Assembly (NCBI RefSeq): GCF_012396585.1 | Contig: NZ_JAAXPR010000023.1 | Location: 1 to 34,871 of the forward strand | Direction of reading: 5' to 3' | Source of the DNA: Streptococcus ovuberis | GTDB taxonomy: Bacteria > Bacillota > Bacilli > Lactobacillales > Streptococcaceae | Length of the DNA: 34,871 nucleotides | Shown here: positions 20,201 through 29,100 of the stretch, one piece after another | How positions within the stretch are numbered: the stretch's first letter is position 1 | How the letters are laid out: every line of letters begins with the position of its first letter | Notes under the pieces: model-generated | What the model was told of the DNA's origin: nothing | The model's database searches: none | Seen by the model: only the letters and a program-made list of their open reading frames with translations | Made by a program: the position numbers and the translations under genes

Positions 20201-22146
20201 TCGCTCATGCTAAGATTTCTCCTAAAGGGGCTTTCCAAGTCTTTATGCCGAATGACAATCAAGCCTTTTATGACCAGTATGTTAAAACAGGAACTTCTTT
20301 AAACCTTCTCACCAAAATGACGGTCAAAGATGACCTCTATGGGGAAACGGCAACCTATCGAAACAAGGCTTACCAAGTGGATTTTGGCAATGGCTATGAA
20401 ACCGATGAGGTGACGAATACCCTTGTTAACCCAACACCTAAAAAACAAAACCTAAATAAGGATAAGGTGGATATCAATGGCAAACCTATGGTAGTCGGTT
20501 CACAAAACCACTATACCTTGTCATGGGACTTGGACCAATACCGTGGCATTAAAGCCGATAAGGCTCAATTCGCACGGGGTTTCTACTTTGTGGATGACTA
20601 TCCCGAAGAAGCTCTATTACCAGATGAAGCAAGTATTCAACTTGTGACATCTGATGGTAAAGCAGTGTCAGGTGTGACGGTAAAAACCTACACGAGTTTA
20701 TCAGAAGCTCCTAAAAACCTACAAGCAGCCCTTGAGAAACGAAAGATTGTGCCTAAAGGAGCCTTCCAAGTCTTTATGGCAGAAGCTCCGCAAGCCTTTT
20801 ATGATTCTTATGTAACGAAAGGTCAAAATATCACCATCATCACCCCTATGACTGTCCGTGAGGAGATGGCAAATACAGGCAAGTCTTATGACAATGTAGC
20901 TTATCAAGTAGACTTTGGACAAGCCTATGAAACCAATACGGTAACGAATCACGTGCCAAAAGTAACACCACATAAAACTAATACCAATAAAGAGGGGGTT
21001 TCTATTGATGGCAAGACCGTTCTTCCAAATACCATTAATTACTACAAAATTGTTCTGGATTACAGTCAGTACAAGGACTTGGTTGTGACAGATGATGTCC
21101 TTGCCAAAGGTTTTTACATGGTGGATGATTACCCTGAAGAAGCGCTTAGCCTCAATGCAGATGGTATCCAAGTGATGGATAAGGTAGGAAATCTTGTCAA
21201 AGGGATTTCGGTGAAAGCCTATGCCTCATTGTCAGAAGCGCTTAAAGTGGTTCAAGACGCTATGGCCAAACGTCAGTTCACACCAAAAGGAGCCATTCAA
21301 GTTTTAAGCGCTGATGATCCAAAAGCATTCTATGAGGCTTATGTTAAAACTGGTCAAACCTTAGTGGTGACCCTTCCAATGACTATTAAGAATGAGCTGA
21401 CAAAAACTGGTGGGAAGTATGAAAACACCGCTTATCAGATTGACTTTGGTTTGGCTTATGTGACAGAGACAGTGGTCAATAATGTGCCAAAACTAGACCC
21501 ACAAAAAGATGTGGTGATTGATTTATCACAAAAGGAGAAAAGCCTTGATGGAAAAGAAGTTGCCTTGAATCAGGTCTTTAACTACCGTTTGGTGGGAGCA
21601 CTCATTCCAGGTAATCGTGCGACACCACTCATCGAGTATCGCTTTGACGATGATTACGATGAAAGCCATGACGACTATAATGGTGTTTACAAGGCTTATA
21701 CCTTAGTAGATGTGACTCTAAAAGATGGAACGGTTTTACCAAAAGGGACAGAAGTGACGAAGTACACGCTACAACAGGTCGACACGTCAAAAGGAACGGT
21801 TACCATCAGTTTTGATCAGGAATTCCTTGAAAAACTAGCAGAAGAATCCGAGTTTCAGGCTGATGTTTACTTGCAGATGAAACGGAGTGCTTCAGGTGAA
21901 GTAGAAAATACGGTACTACATACCGTGAATGGCTACACCATCAGTTCAAACACGGTTAAAACAACTACTCCTGAACCAGAGCAACCAACCCCACCCCAAC
22001 CACCTATTCCAACACAAGAACCACCAGTTCCAGCAAGTGTCTTACCAAATACAGGAGAGAGTCAATCCCTCTTGGCGCTTGTCGGTGGAGGACTTCTTTT
22101 AGGTCTAGCTTACGGACTTTCTAAACTCAAAATGGAGGACAACTAA
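17257..22146 (+). CDS. Antigen I/II-family LPXTG adhesin
   Basis: 1629 residues from ATG 17257, chosen for GAAGGA upstream and because a signal peptide follows (about 1-52, ending AQA). Order: Ala/Lys/Glu-rich coiled-coil repeats (about 150-370); a variable GbpC-like lectin region (about 376-640, GYSKILDSTGFFVYDTFKTGETLSFTY); a proline-rich stalk (about 642-724, LEPIPEPIKVVPK, PEPLPKAP); then C domains with three similar repeats near residues 881, 1061 and 1236 (HYTLSWDLDQYRG, FYFVDDYPEEAL, QVDFG) and a final domain (YRFDDDYDESHDDYNG). The sortase signal is LPNTG (1596-1600) with a hydrophobic tail. The C domains resemble those carrying isopeptide bonds in SspB. ICE-borne relatives in streptococci bind salivary agglutinin and host cells; here the ligand is inferred. 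Confidence 0.93.
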   Translation: MTKQCHHHFLVNQEKAEKHVFRKSKKYRTLCSVALGTMVTAVVAWGGQVAQADEVAAPSQDKTVQLTENPATNLPEAQPTPVAEQTDSLASTGQSHGAITVTVPHDVVTQAVNQATAEGVTTVQDQPMDLGNTTSASETSKQLDKAEADAAKQAEAITQVTNTYKADKATYEQDKTRVEQGNAALAASHKDATQAGKALNHSVDSTVSKIKGQDQSANVTVTTQTVTSGDGSTVSGYQDYTSAVAAIDKQNKDNLSEYESKKKDADAIVAKNLVTQKENEAGLAKAKADNEAIDKRNQAGQKAVDDENKAGQAAVDTFNKDQQKLVTDREAEIAAITKRNKEKEEAAKTENATIDAYNTKEMERYKRDLAEISKGEEGYISQALAQALNLNNGEPQARHSADTRNPNRIIAKGDAMLGGYSKILDSTGFFVYDTFKTGETLSFTYQNLQNARFDGKKITKVAYDITNLVSPAETNAVQLVVPNDPTEGFIAYRNDGTGNWRTDKMEFRVKAKYFLEDGSQVSFTKEKPGVFTHSSLNHNDIGLEYVKDTSGKFVPINGSTIQVTNEGLARSLGSNRASDLKLPEEWDTSYSKYAYKGAIVSTVTSGNTYTVTFGQGDMPQNVGLSYWFALNTLPVARTVKPYSPKPHVTPKLEPIPEPIKVVPKTFTPKTFTPEPPVSFKEKPLEKVTQPSLTLTKVTLPKDPTPEPLPKAPQVPTVHYHDYRLTTTPEIVKEVTNTDQVNLHDKTVAKDSTVIYPLTVDAFSPNRAKTTSLTFEDYLPAGYAFDKEKTQAENGNYTLSFDAVKNFVTLTAKEALLQEVNQALTKSYQLVAPKLYGSLQNDGATYSNSYQLLINKGTPNAYTVTSNVVTVRTPGDGTTTSRIEPQKKNENEDGVVINDTVVALVTTNHYRLTWDFDQYKGDRSSKETIARGFFFVDDYPEEVLDLVDKGTGITTPDGKAVSGITVKAYASLSEAPKDLQDKLAHAKISPKGAFQVFMPNDNQAFYDQYVKTGTSLNLLTKMTVKDDLYGETATYRNKAYQVDFGNGYETDEVTNTLVNPTPKKQNLNKDKVDINGKPMVVGSQNHYTLSWDLDQYRGIKADKAQFARGFYFVDDYPEEALLPDEASIQLVTSDGKAVSGVTVKTYTSLSEAPKNLQAALEKRKIVPKGAFQVFMAEAPQAFYDSYVTKGQNITIITPMTVREEMANTGKSYDNVAYQVDFGQAYETNTVTNHVPKVTPHKTNTNKEGVSIDGKTVLPNTINYYKIVLDYSQYKDLVVTDDVLAKGFYMVDDYPEEALSLNADGIQVMDKVGNLVKGISVKAYASLSEALKVVQDAMAKRQFTPKGAIQVLSADDPKAFYEAYVKTGQTLVVTLPMTIKNELTKTGGKYENTAYQIDFGLAYVTETVVNNVPKLDPQKDVVIDLSQKEKSLDGKEVALNQVFNYRLVGALIPGNRATPLIEYRFDDDYDESHDDYNGVYKAYTLVDVTLKDGTVLPKGTEVTKYTLQQVDTSKGTVTISFDQEFLEKLAEESEFQADVYLQMKRSASGEVENTVLHTVNGYTISSNTVKTTTPEPEQPTPPQPPIPTQEPPVPASVLPNTGESQSLLALVGGGLLLGLAYGLSKLKMEDN

Positions 22147-22338
22147 ATGGAACCCAAAAACATTTACACAATGGATTCAGACCAAGATGGCTTAATGGAT
22201 GTTCAGGAGTTAGCTCTAGGGACCAACCCTTTTAGCAGTGATACGGATAGTGATGGACTGACAGACCTTGAAGAAGTCCAACAAGATTTGAATCCGATTC
22301 AACAAGGTAAGGAGAGAAGCTATGGCTTGGAATTATGA
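22147..22338 (+). CDS. Small EF-hand/thrombospondin-type calcium-binding protein
   Basis: 63 residues with two calcium-loop motifs, DSDQDGLMDVQEL and DTDSDGLTDLEEV, separated by GTNPFSS, the classic thrombospondin type 3/dockerin-like pattern. It has no signal peptide or membrane segment, so by itself it would stay in the cytoplasm. ATG follows the adhesin's TAA without a gap and in the same frame, and its end overlaps the next gene by 17 bases. Very tight coupling with the adhesin suggests co-regulation. Whether it is a free protein, or can be made as a rare readthrough extension of the adhesin, cannot be decided from sequence. Confidence 0.75.
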   Translation: MEPKNIYTMDSDQDGLMDVQELALGTNPFSSDTDSDGLTDLEEVQQDLNPIQQGKERSYGLEL

Positions 22339-22873
22339 CACAATTTCAAAAACTCTCTCTGAGATGGCACGAGAAAACTATGAAGACATGGTTAAAGCCT
22401 TTTTAGCCATGGAATTGAGTATCAAAAACAAGTCACTCCTTGATACGCTCTATCAAGACTTTAGGGGCATTGATGACTTATCTTTAGTCAGTGATGACCT
22501 GCGCCTAAGAGCAGACGGATATCAGGAACAGCTTCAAGAAGAACTGACAGACTTGTTAGATAAACTCTACCGAACAGGGGAGGGAACTAGTTTCATCATG
22601 GAAGTGATTGCGTCCAACAATATTTCTAAGTCCCTTGCACAATATGAGGTTTTGAATGAGGAGGATTATTCGTCTCTAACCTTAGCAACCTTGCAGGGTA
22701 TTATCCAAAAGGAGTTGTCTTTAACGAGTCAAGATTATTTTGGAGATGTGACCTATCTCGCATTGCAGAAAGATTTGTTAGACCAGAAAAGCCATTTCTT
22801 ACAACAGTATGTGACAACTTTGATGGAAAAGTTGCCACAAGAAAAAGACCAAAGAGCCTTGGTCCTAGACTAA
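22322..22873 (+). CDS. Conserved ICE hypothetical protein
   Basis: 183 residues, acidic and almost entirely helical (MAWNYDTISKTLSEMARENYED and onward), with no signal peptide or membrane segment. I recognise the position, between the adhesin and the large methylase-helicase in streptococcal ICEs, but no domain or function. It starts inside the preceding small gene; AAGGAGAGAAGCT provides its ribosome site. A terminator follows. Confidence 0.75.
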   Translation: MAWNYDTISKTLSEMARENYEDMVKAFLAMELSIKNKSLLDTLYQDFRGIDDLSLVSDDLRLRADGYQEQLQEELTDLLDKLYRTGEGTSFIMEVIASNNISKSLAQYEVLNEEDYSSLTLATLQGIIQKELSLTSQDYFGDVTYLALQKDLLDQKSHFLQQYVTTLMEKLPQEKDQRALVLD

Positions 22874-22879
22874 AGCAGT

Positions 22880-22908
22880 GGGCTGAGAATACCTCTCAGC
22901 TCCTTTTT
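22880..22908 (+). terminator. Terminator before the methylase-helicase gene
   Basis: GCTGAGA (22882-22888) pairs with TCTCAGC (22894-22900), followed by TCCTTTTT. It ends only about 14 bases before the next start codon, so readthrough or attenuation may set expression of the large gene. Confidence 0.75.
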
Positions 22909-22922
22909 AATTGGAGGAACAT

Positions 22923-25900
22923 ATGACTCAAGAACAATTACTTGAGATGTTGCGGGCAAGATTGCCACGTGACCAGATTCTTTTGGAATCCTTTTTACGC
23001 TATCAAGCAGTCCATTTTGATGAGGATTGGGATAGCCTTATCCAAAATTTTACAACCCAAAGAGGAGTAGTCACCTCACCTGTTCAAGTGGTTCGCTTTG
23101 AAACAGAGGTTTCTGCTTTTGTCAAGGCAAGCCTCTTTGATGGAGTGACTGACCTAAGCAGCTACACGCAGACCTTTGGTCAAGCTGGCTTAAAGAAGTT
23201 ACCTCAGTTAAACAATGGTGAGAAAGCCTTGGTGATTGAGGTAGCCCTCTTTAACTTAGCCACTCGCTTTCAGCTCTTAGACCAAGAAGGCGCCTATCAG
23301 TCCATTTCGGTAGCTTCTCTTTTGGATAAAAGCAAAGCTGCTAATTTGGTTAATGTCTACCGAGTGGCCAATAATTTGTCTGACCGTATTAGCCGTGATA
23401 TTGAACAATTTCTTCTCACTTATGAACCTGAACTAATAATCACCCAGGAAACGGTAGAGGAAAGAGAGGGTGCAGCTGAAGAAAAAGTAGTTCCAGAACC
23501 TCCTCAAGACATCACCTTTCGTGAAGAAGGACTTGTCATAATCGCAAGTCTTGATGAGGACGAGTTATCACAACTAGATTTGCGAACAGGGCAAACCAAA
23601 CATTTACCAGCTTATGAACATCTAAACTTGTCCCAAAAATTTGAGATATTAAGTCACTTTGACCAAGTGCGAAATAGCCGTCCAAAACTACCAAACTTGA
23701 GACGTGGGGAGTTTGACCATGAAATGGAAATGACGCCAATCTATGCGGGCAATGAACTATTAAGCTATTTAGAAGCAGATGGGACAGCCTATGACTTACA
23801 ACGTCCTCTAACACCTCAAGAAGAAGTCATCTTAGTTGAAATGGGTCAAACCATTTTGGCTGAAAATACCGAAAAATTGACCAGTTTAGGGATAGATTTA
23901 TCTGACGTTGATGAGCAACAACGTGGGATACTGATAGATGCTGCAGGGCGTTTTCATTTGAATAATGCCGACCTAGCCTTATTAGGGGGCTATCCTAAGG
24001 CAACCGTTACTCAATTAGCCCTTGCGACAGAATTGCTTCAGATGGGATTAATGCATGACAAGACAGAATTTTTCTTGACCAGTCAGCTAGACTTAGAAGA
24101 AGCAAGACCCATTGCCTACGCCTTCTTGCATGAAGACCTTACTCTTGAAGAAGCTAGAACCTTTGAAAGGGACAAACTGTCCCAACCTGACCTATCCTTT
24201 AGGGAATGGCGAGAACACATCTCACAAACAAAACCTGAAATCATGACTCAATCACTCCCTCAAAATCCTATCGTAGAGGAAGCCCTTAAACGCTATCCGA
24301 TTGCTTCGATTGTGACTTATAAGGGGCAAGAGTTTCAGGTAATGGCCATTGAGGAGTCAGGCGTTAATAACCTGATTCGGATTGAATTACAAAATGATTT
24401 CACAGATATGATTGAACAAAATCCAGTTCTTTTCTTACGGACACTAGAAGACATCACTCAAGCTCTTCATGTTCCTTCTGTCGAAGAAAAAGAGGAAGTG
24501 GAAGAACCTAGCCAAGAATTAGACCTCTTTTCTTTTATGGATATGGAAGAATCTCAAGAGCCGGTTTCTCAAGTGACAACATCTCTATCATCAAATAAGA
24601 GAGAGGCTAAACAAGAAGAAGCATTATCAGAAGATGAGTTGGAACCAGAAGTCACTGAGACGCCCCCGACCACTGATTTTCACTTCCCAGAAGATCTAAC
24701 AGACTTTTACCCTAAGACAACAAGGGATAAGGTTGAAACCAACGTGGCTGCTGTTCGTCTTGTAAAAGCTCTTGAATCTGAACACCGTCAAGCCACACCA
24801 AGTGAACAAGAACTCCTTGCCAAATACGTGGGCTGGGGAGGCTTAGCTAACGAGTTCTTTGACGAGTATAACCCAAAGTTTTCTAAGGAACGTGAGGCAT
24901 TAAAAACGCTAGTCACCGATAAAGAGTATTCAGATATGAAACAATCTTCTCTGACTGCCTATTACACGGATCCCACTCTTATTCGTCAGATGTGGGAGAA
25001 ATTGGAACATGATGGCTTTACAGGTGGTAAAATTCTTGACCCGTCTATGGGAACGGGGAATTTCTTTGCGGCAATGCCTAAATACCTGAGAGAAAATAGT
25101 GAGTTGTATGGTGTAGAGCTAGACACGATTACAGGGGCAATTGCTAAACACCTTCATCCGAATAGCCACATTGAAGTAAAGGGCTTTGAGACTATTGCCT
25201 TTAATGACAATAGCTTTGATTTGGTTCTCTCAAATGTGCCTTTTGCTAATATCAGGATTGCGGATAGTCGCTATGACAAACCCTATATGATTCATGATTA
25301 TTTTGTTAAAAAATCCCTTGATTTGGTGCATGATGGTGGGCAAGTGGCTATCATTTCCTCCACAGGAACCATGGACAAACGGACAGAAAACATTCTCCAG
25401 GACATTCGTGAGACGGCTGATTTTCTTGGTGGTGTGCGTTTACCAGATACAGCCTTTAAGGCCATTGCAGGAACGAGTGTCACAACAGATATGTTGTTCT
25501 TCCAGAAACATATGGATAAGGGATATGTGGCAGATGATTTAGCTTTTTCAGGTTCTATTCACTATGACAAGGATGACCGTATTTGGCTGAATCCTTACTT
25601 TGACGGGGACCACAACAGTCAGGTTCTTGGGAGCTATGAGGTTAGAAACTTTAACGGAGGGACACTTTCTGTGAGAGGAACTTCTGATAATTTGCTAGCA
25701 GATGTTCAGATGGCTCTTAAACAGGTTAAAGCCCCTAGAGTGGTGGATAACTCTGACATCTTCATCACTCCTGATGTGATGAGAAGACAGGTCATTGATA
25801 CCTCGATTCCATCTGAAATCAGAGAAAGCTTAGATCGTTATAGTTTTGGCTATAAAGATTCTACGGTTTACTACCGAGATAATAAGGGAATCCGTGTTGG

Positions 25901-26117
25901 GACTAAGACCGAGGAGATTAGCTATTATGTGGATGATGAGGGGACCTTTAAGGCATGGGACACTAAGCATTCGCAAAAGCAAATTGACCGTTTTAATGCT
26001 TTAGAAGTGACTGGTAGCACCGCTCTTGATGTGTATGTGACCGAAGAAGCCACCAAACGTGGGCAGTTTAAGGGCTATTTCAAAAAGACGATTTTCTATG
26101 AAGCTCCCTTGTCATAG
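22923..26117 (+). CDS. DarB-like methylase-helicase, N-terminal (methylase) part, ended by an amber codon
   Basis: 1064 residues from ATG 22923 (GGAGGAAC just before). The first ~580 residues lack motifs I can name. TRDKVETNVAAVRLVKALE and YVGWGGLANEFF then open an adenine-specific DNA methylase domain with DPSMGTGNFFA (about 706, SAM motif I) and LSNVPFA (about 771, a variant of NPPY). The frame ends at TAG 26115-26117 after FYEAPLS and resumes in the same frame with KEVARIKGMVDIRN. In related ICEs this is one protein of about 2270 residues. The methylase-then-helicase order is that of phage P1 DarB, an antirestriction protein, so protection of incoming ICE DNA is a plausible role. Confidence 0.85.
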   Translation: MTQEQLLEMLRARLPRDQILLESFLRYQAVHFDEDWDSLIQNFTTQRGVVTSPVQVVRFETEVSAFVKASLFDGVTDLSSYTQTFGQAGLKKLPQLNNGEKALVIEVALFNLATRFQLLDQEGAYQSISVASLLDKSKAANLVNVYRVANNLSDRISRDIEQFLLTYEPELIITQETVEEREGAAEEKVVPEPPQDITFREEGLVIIASLDEDELSQLDLRTGQTKHLPAYEHLNLSQKFEILSHFDQVRNSRPKLPNLRRGEFDHEMEMTPIYAGNELLSYLEADGTAYDLQRPLTPQEEVILVEMGQTILAENTEKLTSLGIDLSDVDEQQRGILIDAAGRFHLNNADLALLGGYPKATVTQLALATELLQMGLMHDKTEFFLTSQLDLEEARPIAYAFLHEDLTLEEARTFERDKLSQPDLSFREWREHISQTKPEIMTQSLPQNPIVEEALKRYPIASIVTYKGQEFQVMAIEESGVNNLIRIELQNDFTDMIEQNPVLFLRTLEDITQALHVPSVEEKEEVEEPSQELDLFSFMDMEESQEPVSQVTTSLSSNKREAKQEEALSEDELEPEVTETPPTTDFHFPEDLTDFYPKTTRDKVETNVAAVRLVKALESEHRQATPSEQELLAKYVGWGGLANEFFDEYNPKFSKEREALKTLVTDKEYSDMKQSSLTAYYTDPTLIRQMWEKLEHDGFTGGKILDPSMGTGNFFAAMPKYLRENSELYGVELDTITGAIAKHLHPNSHIEVKGFETIAFNDNSFDLVLSNVPFANIRIADSRYDKPYMIHDYFVKKSLDLVHDGGQVAIISSTGTMDKRTENILQDIRETADFLGGVRLPDTAFKAIAGTSVTTDMLFFQKHMDKGYVADDLAFSGSIHYDKDDRIWLNPYFDGDHNSQVLGSYEVRNFNGGTLSVRGTSDNLLADVQMALKQVKAPRVVDNSDIFITPDVMRRQVIDTSIPSEIRESLDRYSFGYKDSTVYYRDNKGIRVGTKTEEISYYVDDEGTFKAWDTKHSQKQIDRFNALEVTGSTALDVYVTEEATKRGQFKGYFKKTIFYEAPLS

Positions 26118-26123
26118 AAAGAA

Positions 26124-29100
26124 GTGGCACGAATTAAAGGGATGGTTGATATTCGGAACGCCTACCAAGAGGTGATTGCCATTCAGCGCTACTATGATTA
26201 CGACAGAGATGAGTTTAACCACTTGTTAGGACATCTCAATCGCACCTATGAAACTTTTGTGAAACGCTTTGGTTATGTCAATAGTACTGTGAATCGTAAC
26301 CTTTTTGATAGTGATGATAAGTATTCGCTCCTTGCAAGTTTAGAAGATGAAAGTCTTGACTCAAGTGGGAAGACAGTTATTTATACCAAGTCTCTGGCTT
26401 TTGAGAAAGCCCTAGTTCGTCCTGAAAAGGAAGTAACGGCAGTTTCTTCTGCTCTTGACGCTCTCAATTCTACTCTAGCAGATGGTCGTGGGGTAGATTT
26501 GGATTACATGATGTCTATTTATCAAACAGACTCTAAAACGACTTTGATTGAGGAATTAGGAGACGCTATTATTCCAGACCCAGAACGCTATCTAAACGAT
26601 AGGGAAGTGGTCTATGTGTCTCGGCAGGACTTCTTATCAGGAGATGTGGTGACTAAGTTAGAGGTTGTGGACTTACTCATTAAAGCAGACAACTCTGATT
26701 TTCCTTGGGTCTATTATCAAGGTCTCTTAGAAGACGTGAAACCACCACGAGTAACTTTAGCTGATATTGATTATCGGATTGGCTCACGTTGGATTCCTCT
26801 AGCCGTTTATGGGAAATTTGCCCAAGAAACCTTTATGGGACAAACATTTGACCTGACTGACCAAGAAGTATCAACTGTTCTTGAAGTCAGTCCAATTGAT
26901 GGCACAATGTCCTACCAATCCAAGTTTGCCTTTAGGTATTCTACCGCAACGGATAGAAGTCTAGGTGTGCCTGGGTCACGCTATGATAGTGGTCGTAAAA
27001 TCTTTGAAAACCTCCTTAATTCCAATCAACCAACGATCACGAAACAAGTGGAAGATGGGGATAAGAAAAAGCATGTGACTGACGTTGAGAAAACAACGGT
27101 TCTTCGTGCTAAGGAAACACAACTTCAAGAACTCTTTCAAGATTTTGTGGCTAGTTACCCAGACGTGCAACAGATGATTGAAGAGACCTATAATAGCCTC
27201 TATAACCGTACGGTTTCAAAAGTTTATGATGGTAGTCATTTAACCATTGATGGCCTTGCTCAGAATATTTCCTTACGCCCTCACCAGAAGAATGCCATTC
27301 AACGGATTGTGGAAGAAAAACGAGCACTTCTAGCTCATGAAGTCGGTTCAGGTAAAACCTTAACCATGCTTGGAGCAGGTTTCAAACTGAAAGAACTGGG
27401 AATGGTTCATAAACCTCTTTATGTGGTGCCATCAAGTCTGACCGCTCAGTTTGGCCAAGAAATCATGAAGTTCTTCCCAACCAAGAATGTCTACGTGACG
27501 ACCAAGAAAGATTTTGCGAAAGCCAAACGTAAACAGTTTGTGTCACGGATCATCACAGGGGACTACGATGCCATTGTCATTGGGGATTCCCAGTTTGAGA
27601 AAATTCCCATGAGTCATGAAAAGCAAGTGACCTATATTCAAGATAAGTTACAACAACTTCGTGACATCAAGCAAGGCAGTGATAGTGATTATACCGTTAA
27701 AGAAGCAGAGCGTTCAATCAAAGGTTTGGAACACCAATTAGAAGAACTCCAAAAACTGGAACGTGATACCTTTATTGAATTTGAAAATCTTGGGATTGAC
27801 TTTCTCTTTGTGGACGAGGCTCACCATTTTAAGAATATCAGACCCATTACAGGACTTGGTAATGTCGCAGGAATTACCAACACGACTTCTAAGAAGAACG
27901 TAGATATGGAGATGAAAGTGAGACAGGTTCAAGGAGAACATGACTATCGTAATGTGGTCTTTGCGACAGGAACACCAGTCTCTAACTCTATTAGTGAACT
28001 CTATACCATGATGAGTTATATCCAACCAGATGTCTTAGAACGATACCAGGTATCAAATTTTGATTCATGGGTAGGGGCTTTTGGGAATATCGAAAATTCT
28101 ATGGAACTAGCACCGACAGGAGACAAGTACCAACCTAAGAAACGCTTTAAGAAGTTTGTGAACCTGCCTGAACTCATGCGGATTTATAAGGAAACAGCTG
28201 ATATTCAGACCTCAGATATGCTTGATTTACCTGTACCTGAAGCTAAAGTTATTGCGGTAGAGAGTGAACTCACAGAAACTCAGAAATATTATCTTGAAGA
28301 GTTGGTTGACCGTTCAGACGCTATCAAGTCAGGCAGCGTTGACCCTAGCGTCGATAACATGTTAAAAATCACTGGGGAAGCTAGAAAACTAGCTATTGAC
28401 ATGCGTCTCATTGACCCAGCCTATACCTTATCGGACAATCAGAAGATTCTTCAAGTGGTGGATAACGTGGAACGGATTTACCGTGAGGGTGAGCTTGATA
28501 AGGCTACACAGATGATTTTCTCTGATATTGGAACGCCTAAAAGTAAAGAAGAAGGATTTGACGTTTACAATGAATTGAAAGACCTCTTAGTGGATAGAGG
28601 GATTCCCAAAGAAGCAATTGCCTTTGTCCATGACGCTAATACGGATGATAAGAAAAACTCTCTGTCACGCAAGGTCAATAGTGGGGAAGTCAGGATTCTC
28701 ATGGCTTCAACGGAAAAAGGTGGAACAGGTCTAAACGTCCAGTCACGTATGAAAGCAGTCCACCATTTAGATGTTCCCTGGAGGCCCTCTGATATCGTCC
28801 AGCGCAATGGTAGGTTAATTCGTCAAGGCAATATGCACCAAGAGGTAGATATTTACCATTATATTACGAAAGGGAGCTTTGACAACTACCTCTGGCAAAC
28901 TCAGGAGAACAAGCTCAAGTACATTACTCAAATCATGACCTCTAAAGACCCAGTACGGTCGGCAGAAGATATTGATGAGCAGACCATGACTGCTTCAGAC
29001 TTTAAGGCTTTAGCAACTGGTAATCCTTATCTCAAACTGAAAATGGAGCTAGAGAATGAGTTGACGGTATTGGACAATCAAAAGCGTGCCTTTAATCGCT

